The notes under the pieces are model-generated. The model made no database searches and was not told the DNA's origin. It was given only the letters and a program-made list of their open reading frames with translations. A stretch of 64,000 bases of DNA, taken from assembly GCA_015179125.1 (NCBI GenBank), contig WHVA01000214.1, forward strand, positions 1 to 64,000. The letters are read 5' to 3'. The position numbers and the translations under genes were made by a program. This document shows, piece after piece, positions 1 to 10,279 of the stretch (the stretch's first letter is position 1; each line of letters opens with the position of its first letter). The stretch comes from Gautieria morchelliformis. Taxonomy: Eukaryota; Basidiomycota; Agaricomycetes; Gomphales; Gomphaceae.

Positions 1-2
1 CT

Positions 3-245
3 GTGATGTACCCGCTCAGTCGAATGACACGATCTAGCAGTTCACACAACAAAACCCTGGTGCAGCCTAGTGACACCATGGCTGACACTACCTTGGGCTC
101 AGGGCCCAAGGAGATAGAAGACAGCGAAGTCATATACCTCACCACACCCGTCCTGGCACCAGAGGATGCGGACACCATCGACCACGTGTCTCCGAGCGTG
201 GATGAAGTGGAAGGACAGGATGGGGACAAGTCACTCTCCCCATGA
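3..245 (+). CDS. 3' end of an unrecognised gene (partial)
   Basis: An open frame enters from the window edge and ends with a stop at 245. The 80 residues are Ser/Thr-rich at first and then acidic, ending in DKSLSP, like a disordered C-terminal tail. No domain is visible and the true start lies outside the window, so no function can be given. It could also be a chance open frame. Confidence 0.3.
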   Translation: MMYPLSRMTRSSSSHNKTLVQPSDTMADTTLGSGPKEIEDSEVIYLTTPVLAPEDADTIDHVSPSVDEVEGQDGDKSLSP

Positions 246-657
246 ACGAACGCATCGCGCGTCGCATGAAAAAGTGATACCACAACCTTCAAATGATTAC
301 ACTAGGGCGCAACTGGATAGGTGCATTAAATGAATAAATATGTATGGCGATTAGTAGTAAGTGTACCTCGTGATCTTGACGAGACATTGGCTTTAGAATC
401 CCAGTGTGAAAACAAGTGAGATATGGATTCTATAGAATTATCAGATCAAGAATCACGATGGACCGCATTTACAGATGTTAGGTAGGTCTGTATAGCTCAG
501 AATAGGTCATATATCTCTATGTCAACGACACTGGCTCTGTGCTCATGCTCACCTTGTCGAGGAACACCACCAAAAATTGCCCATGCTTCTCTTGATTTCT
601 AATGCTGTTCATATTTCCTGTGACCCGCGGCAGTCCTTGACTTAAACATCCCTAACA
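246..657. other. intergenic, nothing recognised
   Basis: AT-rich spacer with no convincing frame, repeat or RNA gene between the partial frame ending at 245 and the GH18 remnant. Confidence 0.4.
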
Positions 658-1020
658 TTAATGAGATAGTCGGCGGGGGGTGCCTAGCTTCCCGATCACC
701 ACCTTCTGCTGCGGCATGCCGGAGGCGACGATCTCGAGCACTGCCATCCCCAGGAAGGGGTCACCCGACGCTGAGACGAGCGTGGTGCACGTGGTGTATG
801 CGGTGCCCTGCGAGTAGAACTGCACATTGTACCAGTCGACGAGGTGGCCGACAGAGGCATTGAGCTGGCTGTACGGCTGGCCCTGTCCGAACCACGGTGC
901 GATGGCTGTGGGAGCGAGTGTGTGTGTCAGTGCGGGGAGGAAGACTCGGAGGGTGGCAAGGCGCGTGCATGTGTACGGGCATGGGTGATCACAAATTGGC
1001 CTGCGGGCAGGTAGTTACAG
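658..1020 (-). pseudogene. GH18 chitinase-like fragment
   Basis: On the minus strand two exon pieces join in frame. The first ends at 977 with LPAGQFVITHAP, and the second, 905 to 658, starts IAPWF after a CACAG acceptor. The second continues through GHLVDWYNVQFYSQGT and VLEIVASG to VVIGK. These match the C-terminal half of the fungal GH18 (class III chitinase-like) barrel, where the D-W-Y-N-V-Q-F-Y strand is characteristic. After VIGK the expected family sequence stops and the frame ends at 658. The catalytic DxxDxDxE strand is not visible upstream. It is therefore a truncated remnant; the family is clear, but no intact gene is present. Confidence 0.6.
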
Positions 1021-1060
1021 GAGTAAATACCTTCACTTGGCGATCCATCCCACTCGTTAC

Positions 1061-1802
1061 GAGCCACCCCAAGCCTGTTTCTTTCATACTGGGTAGCTGC
1101 CAGTCCATTGATAGTACGGACGATGAGTGTGCGAGCATTATTCGTGCCAGGGGGAGTGCTCTATTATGGAGGACCCATCTACAGTTCTACTACAGTTCCA
1201 ACGATGAACACAACATGGACTATATATAGTATGACTGAGTTCACCCACCGCTGAATATTGCCGCTCTCCAGACCAGTACAGACGATCATGGGATTTGAGG
1301 GAACGGGAGCTGTGGGGTGGTATACTTTCATAATGGAGGATGGCGGGCTCGGGAGGTCCTACAGTGCGAAGCAGGTCACAGTACTGAGAGTTTGGCAGAG
1401 GGTGAATGGTACCCATAAGCGTAGATGCCTGTCCTGTGAGCCACTAGCAAAGAGGTAGGGCAGGAATGGAGAGATAGCTAGGTTATTTACTGTGCATTTG
1501 TACTCCTTTATCCTCATTTCTGGTTGTGTTAATGTGAGTATTCCTCTGGGTTACGCAGGAACCCATGCCCACGCACCATAATTGGACCCCGACTTGTTAA
1601 CATCCCAATAAATAATCTCTCCATTCCTCACACTAGTAACGATCTTGTTGTCGAATGTTTCGTGCTTCTCACGCTGGGACGCGTCGCAAGCAGATGGCTT
1701 ATCTGGCTTTGTGGAGCTGTACAAAGCTACCACAGGCACATTCCTATGCGCACAAGGGTCAACATTTGCCTACGGATATCTTAGTATCATACCTGAGGGT
1801 GG
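1061..1802. other. decayed region, no intact gene
   Basis: Short minus-strand stretches look vaguely WD40-like (IVTSVRNGEIIYWDV near 1640-1590; VCTGLESGNIQRW near 1285-1245), but they lie in different frames and are too short to support a call. No intact gene is visible. Confidence 0.3.
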
Positions 1803-1807
1803 GCAAT

Positions 1808-2842
1808 TGTCATGACCTGTCTATTTCTCTTACCCCACTGTCTCTATGTTCCCTCTCATCACTCCCTAGCATCTTTGCCAGAGTTCGCCGCACCCTCCGA
1901 CCACTCCCCCTCTACGTCCACTCTACCTGCTGTTCGCCCCATTCTCTGAACCGCTATTCGCTGCTCACACATTTCGCCAGCAGGCACACCATCAAATATG
2001 ATCGATACCATTCACCCAGCATGATGGTTCATCATTAACCCCATCACCTTCTTAATCCAACCCCATTGGGTGTTTGTATGGCCAAAGTGTGTTCGCAGGA
2101 CGTCCCTTCCATAGGTCATGCGGGATCAACCCAGTAAACGAAGAGTCCGCGCAGGGTAGCATGTATGCAGGTCCCAAGACATGGTTTTGTCCATAAGTGC
2201 CTTCGCCAACTTTATTCTCCATCGTTTCATGTTCGCATTCTTCCCTCACTCTATTGTATGTTTATTCCATCTACTTAGTATTATGACTGCGCACCCCTAT
2301 CCGACCCTGACTCACGACGGCCTCTTTCCTATTCACTAATACCTTGCGAGCATTCGATATAAGTAGTTTACATTCGCATGTATATTCTCCAGTTCAATTA
2401 TCGTACGTCGTCCATCTTGTGCAAACTTGACCTCGCTGTGATCATCGTCTTGAGCCTTCTCTTGGAGATTTCTATCTTCGACCAGCAGAGGACTTAGGCA
2501 TCCCTGGTGAGTTCTCATACTTCATCTTCGTTACCTTAGCCTTCGAAATAATTTCTGTGCTGTTGGCGAAGGGCTCCGAAGGAGCACCTTCGCTGGCGAA
2601 GGGATTGTCGAGACTTAGACAGCCCTTCTGTGAGACCTTGCACGTTACATCGTCAAGTGCCACGGGCTATTTCACTACGACTGTAGATAGGGTGAGCCCC
2701 GTTTGGGCAACCAACCCTCTTACCTTGTGAACATTCATTGGTTCACCTATTTGCCGAACGGCATACTTATTCGCACAAGTTATTCGGGCATTCGCTGTGT
2801 TCACTAATACACAATATTAATCCCTAAAAACCAATCTTGACA
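1808..2842 (-). repeat. solo LTR of family LTR-B, 1035 bp
   Basis: The block is flanked by a perfect 5-bp target duplication GCAAT (1803-1807 and 2843-2847) and has LTR-type ends: in its own orientation it starts TGTCAAGATTGG and ends GGTCATGACA. The same sequence recurs at 42234-42831 and 35496-35996 (opposite strand) and at 6110-6655. TG...CA ends with a 5-bp duplication are the hallmark of an LTR retroelement, so this reads as a solo LTR. No matching internal region is seen in the window, so the parent element is unknown. Strand is given relative to the 42-kb copy. Confidence 0.7.
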
Positions 2843-3195
2843 GCAATGTGCCTTGCTGCAAGGCAAGGACACCATCTCTGGCTATAAATGTGCTTCAGAA
2901 AGGCTGTCTGGCAGTGAAATCTAGCTATCGGAATGTATAACATACCTTGTTCATACCAAAGGAATGAGTGGGGCTAGTATCGATAGAGCTTGAATGCACA
3001 AACAGCCACAGGACTATATCACTGAGCACCATCCGAGCCAGTGAGTGTCTATACAATAAATAGTCATAACCTATGTACCACTGTATATTCAGAGCCTGCA
3101 GACAGGCAAGGTTGATGGATGTCACCGAACTAGGGTAATAAAGGGCTTACAGTAAACGCAGTGAGAATTTCTTCCGAGTCACATGACCCCAAAAA

Positions 3196-4678
3196 TTGTT
3201 TCTTCTTCTCTATCCAATGCTTACCACCTTCCAGCGGCTTGCTGTAAAATGCAAGACACTCCATCAAGCTCATGTGCAGCGAAAGAAGCGTACCCAGATA
3301 TACCGTGCCGAACGAAGGAAACGTGCCCTCCATGGAGCTGCCAACCGGGCTGCCATAGAAGCCGACATTAAAGAAGCCTGGGACACACAGGACAAATTGG
3401 CCAAACATTTGGCCATGAAGCATGGCATCAAGGTTGAGTCCATGCAAGCTAGACTAACAGTTCATGCTACGACTAAGTATGGTCGTCATACGCAAAAGGC
3501 TTCGTCCTGGAACGCATTTCTTCATTTTCACAGCAAGGAAGTCAATCAAGGTATTTACGTGTATGACATCGGACATGGGCAGCTACTTATGACCATTTCT
3601 CAGACCTGCCACCTGGCCAAAAGGCATGGCTTGTTGAGTTACAGAGCATCGATAGTCACGCAGCATGGCAGAAACTCACCAAAGCCGACAAAGAAGATCT
3701 GATCAAGATACTAGAAAAGACAAGGGAGAGGTCAGCAAAGGGGATACGACGACATGGGCTCGCAGAGATAAGCGATGTAAGACAGACGCTCAATCGAATG
3801 GAGGAAGAGGTAACGGTTTCATATGTAATACACCTGTATCAATGCACTGACATCGTGTCTGTAGCTAAAGGCTTTGCATGCACGATGCGCAACATTGTCC
3901 TTAGCTGTGACTGTTCCCTTGAAGCCTGGGCTGGCCATTGGACCATCATATTATGCTGACGAGGTGTCAGAACGCTTCATGGAGATGGTGTATGGGATGA
4001 CATAGATAGATTTTGTGATGAAGTTCAATGGTTTTGCAACTGCAGGAATCCGAGGTAAGCACGTGATAGGTTTTAACCTAAAGCAATGGCAGCTTCCCAT
4101 GACTTGACAGGTGTGGGCAAGAACCAGAATGAAAGGGTGTGTATTTTGAAGACACACGGTGTCAGGGTAATCAGGAATGTACTCCGTAAGTCATGGCACA
4201 TGTTTGTGACTTTGCGGCTCACATGCAAGGACCAGGGCAAATAACTGGGGATCCAGAAGCTGAGATGTCATATGCAAGGTATGAAAGTGACATTGTAGAC
4301 CGTTACCAGGTGGTCATGGAGGGATGGCCACTGGAAGGAAATATCAGAAGTCCATGCAAGATTGGTACCATGAAGGCATTAGAGAGGCTGACCAATGCCC
4401 TTAAGGGCAGCAAAGACGTTGCACCAACATTCCGGTTCTGCAGACTTTCAGACGAGGAGTATCATGCGCACAAGGTAGCCCACAAAGTGAACAGCGGTGC
4501 AGGCAATGATCGCCCTCGCAAGGAGCGTGCCGATAAAGGGTTAGCACGGAGACCTTACCAGCGTTGTGCCAATGTCAGTAATGACTTGGCCGAGCCCGCT
4601 AAGAGACAGTGGAAAGCGGGGTCTCGTGTTAAGAGCAAGCATATAGTTGACAGTAGCGAGAGCGAGCATGAGCATTGA
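3196..4678 (+). CDS. hypothetical protein, recurrent fungal family
   Basis: Several exons join into one plausible protein. Exon one (about 3225-3549) is Lys/Arg-rich and helical, with a conserved-looking SSWNAFLHFHSKEVN; it ends at a GTATTT donor at 3550. A second exon from about 3605 reads PPGQKAWLVELQSIDSH and TKADKEDLIKILEKTRER up to a donor after MEEEV near 3780. The last exon, from about 4260 to the stop at 4678, contains YARYESDIVDRYQVV and MEGWPLEGNI and ends in an acidic Ser/Glu tail. From memory this architecture recurs as an uncharacterised, often multicopy family in Agaricomycete genomes, sometimes near transposons. Start codon and middle exons are not resolved; no catalytic motif is visible. 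Confidence 0.5.
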
Positions 4679-4699
4679 GCCAGAGTAATTGCAAAGATT

Positions 4700-5690
4700 C
4701 TATAATTTTAAAATTATCACTGACTTATGACCACCACGTGAGCTTGGCTCGTGTATGGCATGGGTCACCATGAGTACCAAGGCGCAGGGCCTGCACCACA
4801 CTCTCGCCTGCATCGAAGTTCCACGCACAATGAGGACGGACTGGCTGACGATGGGGAGCACAACGCAGGCGGCAGTGGCGTCGGGCCCAGCCCACAAAGC
4901 ACCGGTGGGATGTCTGGGACACTCAGTTGGTTGGAACACGGCTTTCTGTTCAGCGGCGGACAGGTTAGCGTGGAGGGGGAATGTTTGGGTCGGTCCGAGA
5001 CAAGGCGAGCTCTTTAGAGAGTCGATACATTGTTTGATTTCCTGGACACTGGGTATGAAGATCAGGATTGCTCCAGGTTCTTTGTTAGTAACGACGAATG
5101 CGACCACGGCTGTGACAAGCTAGTAAGACGAGGATTCATTCAGTGAGCAGCTTGACTACAGGTTGGTTTCACATACTTGGTAATCAATTCATTCCGCACA
5201 GGTAACAGCCTTGAGAGCTCACACACTGGCAGCGTTCATTCCTGCAGGTTCATACATCTGTCAGAAGGATCTTAATTGATCCTCGCTTTGTTTCTGTGCT
5301 GGCCTCATGAAAGATGAGCAGGATATACACGGCATAATGGCCTCAAGATATCTGTGTTGCAAAGTCGGCAAGTTGATCACCATGAGGACGCGAACAAGGT
5401 ATGGTACGTACGAATTGTGCATGGGAAATGTCCGTCCTGGGATAGCCACTAGTGCTGTTCTCTCTTCTGTGTCGCTTCAAAATCCACATGGATTTGAGCA
5501 TCGCTTGGGTCATCGCCAGCATCAGCCCTTGCTGGCGCTGTTTCCCCAGCTTAGGTATGGGCTCATGCACCCGTCCAGTACCAAGAGGTGGATCGACAAT
5601 GCAGGGGTGGGAACATGAGGTGTGCGGGTGTGGCGGTTGAGTATGGGGCTCAATGTCGGGGAGAAGCTGTCGTTCCACATGAGTAAGGCA
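4700..5690 (-). pseudogene. DEAH-box (DHX-type) RNA helicase remnant
   Basis: On the minus strand, pieces in helicase order are seen. A degraded DEAH region (CIVD...RVHEP where DEVHER is expected) lies near 5590-5560. IPGRTFPMHNSYVP near 5445-5400 matches the PGRTFPV segment after motif III. ELITK joins across a GTATGT...CTAG intron to AVVAFVVTNKEPGAILIF, then PSVQEIKQCI and FPLHANLSAAEQKAVFQPT near 5110-4930, which are the start of helicase domain 2. Motifs V and VI (TNVAETS, QRxGRAGR) are absent because the sequence loses similarity after FQPT. Motif II is broken, so it cannot be an active helicase. Confidence 0.55.
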
Positions 5691-5699
5691 TGAGAAAGT

Positions 5700-6109
5700 A
5701 GATATGTAAATACATACTTTTGAGTTTACTTACTGTACTACAAATGGACAAGCTGAGTTTGATATGGGAGGGTCAAGCAGGAGGCATATTAAAAAAAGCC
5801 GGAGGTTTTGGAGCTATAGAAATTCACCAGTTGAGCTCACTGCGTGCGACAATGGAAACAGTGGTTGATGTGACATGGCGGTCGCTGGAGACGGTCACGT
5901 GAACAGTTGAGCTGTGGCTCGAGACACTGGATGTGTCCGACGGGTAGAACAGGTGTCCATAGCTCACCCACAGTCACATTTTGTAGCTAAGTAAGAATCA
6001 TACGTAGTATTATTCATAGTACTGGTCCTCCCTGCAAAACATACCTACTTAGCCTCTGCAACCCGGCCGGTTACCCTAGCTAAGAAGGTATGACTAACCG
6101 GGCACTACA
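5700..6109. other. intergenic, nothing recognised
   Basis: No convincing coding frame; the stretch precedes a partial LTR-B copy. Confidence 0.3.
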
Positions 6110-6655
6110 GGTGCTATCCAACCCTGAGTCCTGATGGCCTCTTTCCTATTCGCTGATGGCATTCGAGCATTCGGTATAAGTAGTTTACATTCGCATGTAT
6201 ATTCTGCAGTTCAATTATCATACATCTATCCTGTGCAAAACCCAACTACACCATGACCATCATCTTAAGCCCTCTTCTCTAGCCTACTACCTTTAAAACT
6301 AGAGTAGCACTTAAAGCACCACTGGTGAGTTTCTGTATCTCACCTTTACCACCTTAGTCTTCGAACTCTTGTCTGTGCCATTGACAAAGGGCTCCGAAGG
6401 AGTCCCTTTGCTGGCGAAAAGATTGTTGCTGCCAAACAACCTTTCCATGAAACCTTGCATGTTATGTCATCAAGTGTCACGAGCTATTTCACTTTGACTG
6501 TAGACAGGGCGAGCTCCATTCAAGTAGCCCCCTCACTTCATAATAATTTGTTGGCTTCACATTATTCGCCAAACTACATACCTTATCACACAAGCCGTTC
6601 AGGCATTCGCCATGTTATTAATACATGATATTAATGCCCAGATCCAATCTTGACA
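6110..6655 (-). repeat. diverged partial copy of LTR-B
   Basis: Aligns by eye with about half of the solo LTR at 1808-2842, for example the segment around TAAGTAGTTTACATTCGCAT near 6178-6197 and the end CCAATCTTGACA at 6644-6655. It is more diverged than the other copies, and homology is lost left of about 6110. No target duplication was found, so it is an older, truncated copy. Confidence 0.55.
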
Positions 6656-6659
6656 CAAC

Positions 6660-7259
6660 CTATGGTAACACTGATGCCACAGACTCAGAATCAGAAGGAG
6701 ACAACGATAGTGATGGTCTCTCAGGTGACAAATATGAAAACAAATCCTTGCATTTCACATAGCCTCCAGTTATGATTCCCAGGATGAGGAAGAAGACATC
6801 ACACCTGGTCATGTCAAGACCATGGACAGTGGTGACATCTATGCTACCAATGCCAGCAATATCAGCAGCGACAATAACGACACTCCAGCCAGGAAAAAGA
6901 AATGAGAGGAGCTTTATTGTAAATTTACCTTGGCAGAGCTAAGTCACAGCACCAAAGCTGATCCCTGTGATCCCAAAGCCTGATGGTACAGGAGGATGAG
7001 ATTACAACATTAGGGAGATGATCGGCCTGGGTTCCAACCATCAGGATGACACTGACACTTACAAAGACATATTGGTAATGTTATATCTCACCAGTATACT
7101 TACCTTTTATGGACTAACACATCTTGTATCCCAGTGATCTCTGCATTCTCATTGTGGCAAGAATCTCAATCTCTCTCTCCCAATGCACAAGCAAGTAAAG
7201 GCCAAAATGGTCTTGGTCAAACTGAAAGTATGTTATCATTTTTTTGTATATTGCATACT
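6660..7259 (+). pseudogene. possible decayed acidic-protein exons
   Basis: Stretches such as DATDSESEGDNDSDGLSGD (from about 6674) and SYDSQDEEED (near 6770) read as acidic low-complexity protein, but stops (one near 6904) and frame changes break them. They may belong with the Lys-rich exons from 8035 onward, since both lie on the plus strand and only the SINE-like insertion separates them. Function unknown. Confidence 0.25.
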
Positions 7260-7877
7260 TCTATTGACATCAGTGAGTGAGTGAGTGAGTTAATCAATTA
7301 GAGTGCTCGAAGCGCTTGGCGCTTATGGTGCACTATAGCCAGTCATACAAACAAAGGACTAGTCTAATCATGCAATGCCACTTTTAATCCCTCAGCCACT
7401 CCGACTCGCATGCCTCACTCATCCCTTCAACACCCGCCGCCACATCATTATTAGTCATGGGAATGTGTGATGATTCCTTCTAACTTGGGGTAGTGACGCA
7501 ATAGTGTTTCGTAAGGTTTGAGCGTAGCCATGGGACCATGGGTTCTTGGGGTAGGCCTAGATGTTAAGCGAGAAACACCCAATTGCCCGATCCAGTGACA
7601 TCAATATTGTTGAGAATGAAGGATGGCCATTTTTGGAACGGGGAGCTTTCACCCCTGTGACATCGATAGGGTTTCAGCGGGGTTACACAGTCGGGTTTTT
7701 CCGAATATTTTTGAAGTAGTAGGTAATAGTGTGTGCCGGGAGTAGTGGTAATGGGTAATGACTAGTGGGCGAATCAAGGGTGGGGGCACGGGATTTGAAC
7801 CCGCGAGTGCTGCTCAAGTAAGCGACACCCAGCCGCAGTGGTCCCACCACACCACCGCACCCCCTCTATTGACATCA
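7260..7877 (-). mobile_element. tRNA-derived SINE-like element with 13-bp target duplication
   Basis: A 592-bp insertion (7273-7864) is flanked by a perfect 13-bp direct repeat TCTATTGACATCA (7260-7272 and 7865-7877). On the minus strand it starts with an 83-nt tRNA-like head carrying a perfect B box and ends in a short tandem tail of ACTC units just before the downstream repeat. A polymerase III promoter head, a simple-repeat 3' tail and a long target duplication are the diagnostic features of a SINE mobilised by LINE machinery. It has no reading frame. At nearly 600 bp it is long for a SINE; the body matches nothing I recognise. Confidence 0.7.
7782..7864 (-). promoter_or_regulatory. tRNA-like head of the SINE (Pol III A and B boxes)
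   Basis: Read on the minus strand, GGTTCAAATCC (near 7800-7790) fits the B-box consensus GGTTCRANYCC at all 11 positions, and TGGTGTGGTGGG near 7853-7842 fits the A-box consensus at about 10 of 12. The ends GGGGGTGC and GTGCCCCC can pair as an acceptor-like stem. The internal arms do not form a clean cloverleaf, so this is a tRNA-derived promoter and not a working tRNA. Confidence 0.65.
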
Positions 7878-8034
7878 ATATCTGCCTGTACTTATCAAGC
7901 TATGCAAGGTTTTTCCCTTGCTTAGAAATTTCACTGGTGGCTGGCTGGGTCACATGCTCATTCAACAATACCTTAATAACACTACTAAACAATCACAACA
8001 GTCAGCCTTGCACCAGGCTGCATGAGTGGCCACC

Positions 8035-8950
8035 ATGCCTGCCCTCAGCAGTAACATCTGTAATGTCATTGCAAATTCTCCTCTCCCAGCTGCCCCACAG
8101 AGTTCCACTGCTAAATCCAAGTCCAAGAAGAAGAAATCCACACCGGGTTCTGAGGCTACAGCTGTCCAGCCACCCACCAAACTTGTTGAGTATTTTATAT
8201 TTTATTTTCATTATTAAGTCTTCGAAGACTAACTGAGCCCCAGATAATTTCCAGGTGGCCCCCCATGTCATCAGCAATGTCCCCATTGCCAAAGTCAATA
8301 TTTTTCTTTTATTTTGGTTATTACCTTACTCATATTTTTATTATATATATGACTCCTACTAGGATTGAAGGGCATGTTCTCTAGCAAAAGCAAAGTGCAG
8401 CCCCATCCCAACTTTGCTGCTCTCGAGAATCATGAGCCAGATGTCATGCATGATCTGGAGCTGCTGAATCTCAGCACCACCAGCAAATCTTCCAAGAGCA
8501 AGAAGAATAAATCGTCTGTTGCCATGGCTGCCAGCATGGCCTCAAAGAAGAGGGTCTCCGGCATCAAGAGGAAGAAGCCAGTCAAGGACGAGGTTGGTCC
8601 TGGACTGGTATGTCTAGTTTGAGTTATTATTCTTTTTACTGATGCAGAGGCTACTCTAAATGCTACAAGATTCTCAACTCAATCCCAGTGGCACATGTAT
8701 ATTGTGGTCTAATGAATCTACATATCTAACCAAGTCCTTCCAGCCGGCCAAGGGCAAGGAAAAGGTTAGATCATGGCCATTTGTTGCATGGCCACTCCTG
8801 ACTCGACTGCAGTATTTTCATCATACACTCATATACCCATGCTCATGTGGACTCAGTCAGGGTACCCGGAATAAAATGTCATCCTCTACTGCCACTGGAA
8901 GCTCTGGGGTGAGAAAAAGAAAATACCAGGTGTGTCTTAAGTATCTCTGC
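8035..8950 (+). CDS. Lys/Ser-rich disordered hypothetical protein
   Basis: ATG at 8035 has a strong context (GCCACCATG). The first exon encodes STAKSKSKKKKSTPG and runs to about 8184. A second exon from about 8353 encodes basic low-complexity sequence with KSSKSKKNKSS and KRVSGIKRKKPVKDE, followed by short pieces (PAKGKEK near 8742; GVRKRKYQ near 8908). A further open piece at about 9548-9648 (PDPAPAIPPFSLNRPQTRKP, stop 9648) follows a TTTTTTTGCAG acceptor and may be the last exon. No domain is visible. It could be a decaying transposon-linked gene. Splice sites are guesses. Confidence 0.35.
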
Positions 8951-9654
8951 CTTCTCTCTCTCTCTCATATTCCACTTTGCAGCCGGTCCCCTCTGTTAGG
9001 GCTCGTGATGACCACCCCTGATACACAGCCATCTTATTCCAATCATTGCTGCATAAAGTATTCTTTTTATTCTCCTATCACTGAAATTGTCCCACTGTTA
9101 TTCATGTATTCACAGTGCTTGATCCTCTACCACTCATCATTTCATCTCTGGTCTGCGCCAGTTACTTTTACATGTATTTCAGAATACATTTCAGAAGTAT
9201 AATGCACTGGTTTATCAGTATTTTATAACTGCCATTTTAAGTACAAAATTGCCTGAAATTCAGTGTGAACTGTTTCTGAACAAGACATTCTCTCTACCAG
9301 ATTTCGGGTTGCGCCAATAGACCGGTGCACTTAAATTCAGGTACGCGAGCACTTAAAATTATTACCTTCTGCATTGATTTATCGGTGCGTAATGTACTTA
9401 AGTTAAGTCCCCAGTCTTCCTGCAGTGATGAGCTGCCAGGCCCCTGATCCTGCCCCGGATTTTTCTCTAGAATACTTGTATTCCTTGGACTTCCACTTAA
9501 CGTACTTGTCATTCCACGGACTGTCTATGTACTCTCTTTTTTTGCAGGCGGCCGCCTCGCCAGACCCGGCCCCCGCCATACCCCCGTTCTCCCTAAACCG
9601 CCCACAAACACGCAAGCCCCCGAAGGCCATCGCAATTCGTCCTGAGTAAACGTA

Positions 9655-10279
9655 TGTACACGAAGATAGACCAGCAGACCGCGGCTGCATGCTCACACGG
9701 AGCCCTATGGGCTTCAACTTCAATTCCAGACCCCCAAAACGTCCGCGGTGAATGGTTAGAAGTTTTTCGCCGTTTGCGTATGAGGGCTGCTAGTAATTTT
9801 AACTTGAAGTGTACTAGTAGAATAGACAAAGTGTAGAGCTGTTCGGCGGCAATTGACCGTTGCTGGTGGAAGAAGAGGGGTTCAATATCGGCATCAGCAC
9901 CGTCTAATTTAATTTCCCATACTTGGTCTGACTGGCATTGAGCGCGCCTGATCGAGCGCTTGCATGATGTCAGGGCGTTCAACTCTGCACACAATGTCCG
10001 ACCGTCGTATCTCCGAGCACACAATCTGCTACCATGCGTGTTAAATCAAGAGAGTAACCAGCATACCAGGATGGAAAGTCACCGCATACTTATTGTGGGT
10101 TCAAATGGACCCATATTGAGCTCTCCATTTCATTTGTGAAATTTAATTTCCAACCGTTAAAGGCAGTCCAGAAGGCTTGTTTGCAGGGCATCAGCGTCTG
10201 TCATTATACTTTTGTAGACGTTGACAAAGCTTTTCGACAACCACGACAAACCCCCCACCAGTAAGCCACTACAGTCGCC
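9655..10279. other. upstream region of the TYR1 gene
   Basis: No supported gene; presumably holds the promoter of the prephenate dehydrogenase gene. No TATA-like element at a sensible distance stands out. Confidence 0.3.

Noticed and set aside
7273-7292. Stand-alone microsatellite of GTGA units
   Set aside because: It lies exactly at the 3' end of the SINE-like insertion next to the target duplication, so it is better explained as its tail.
7782-7864. Genuine tRNA gene
   Set aside because: The B box is perfect but the arms do not form a normal cloverleaf with an anticodon loop, and the sequence is the head of a 592-bp insertion with target duplications.
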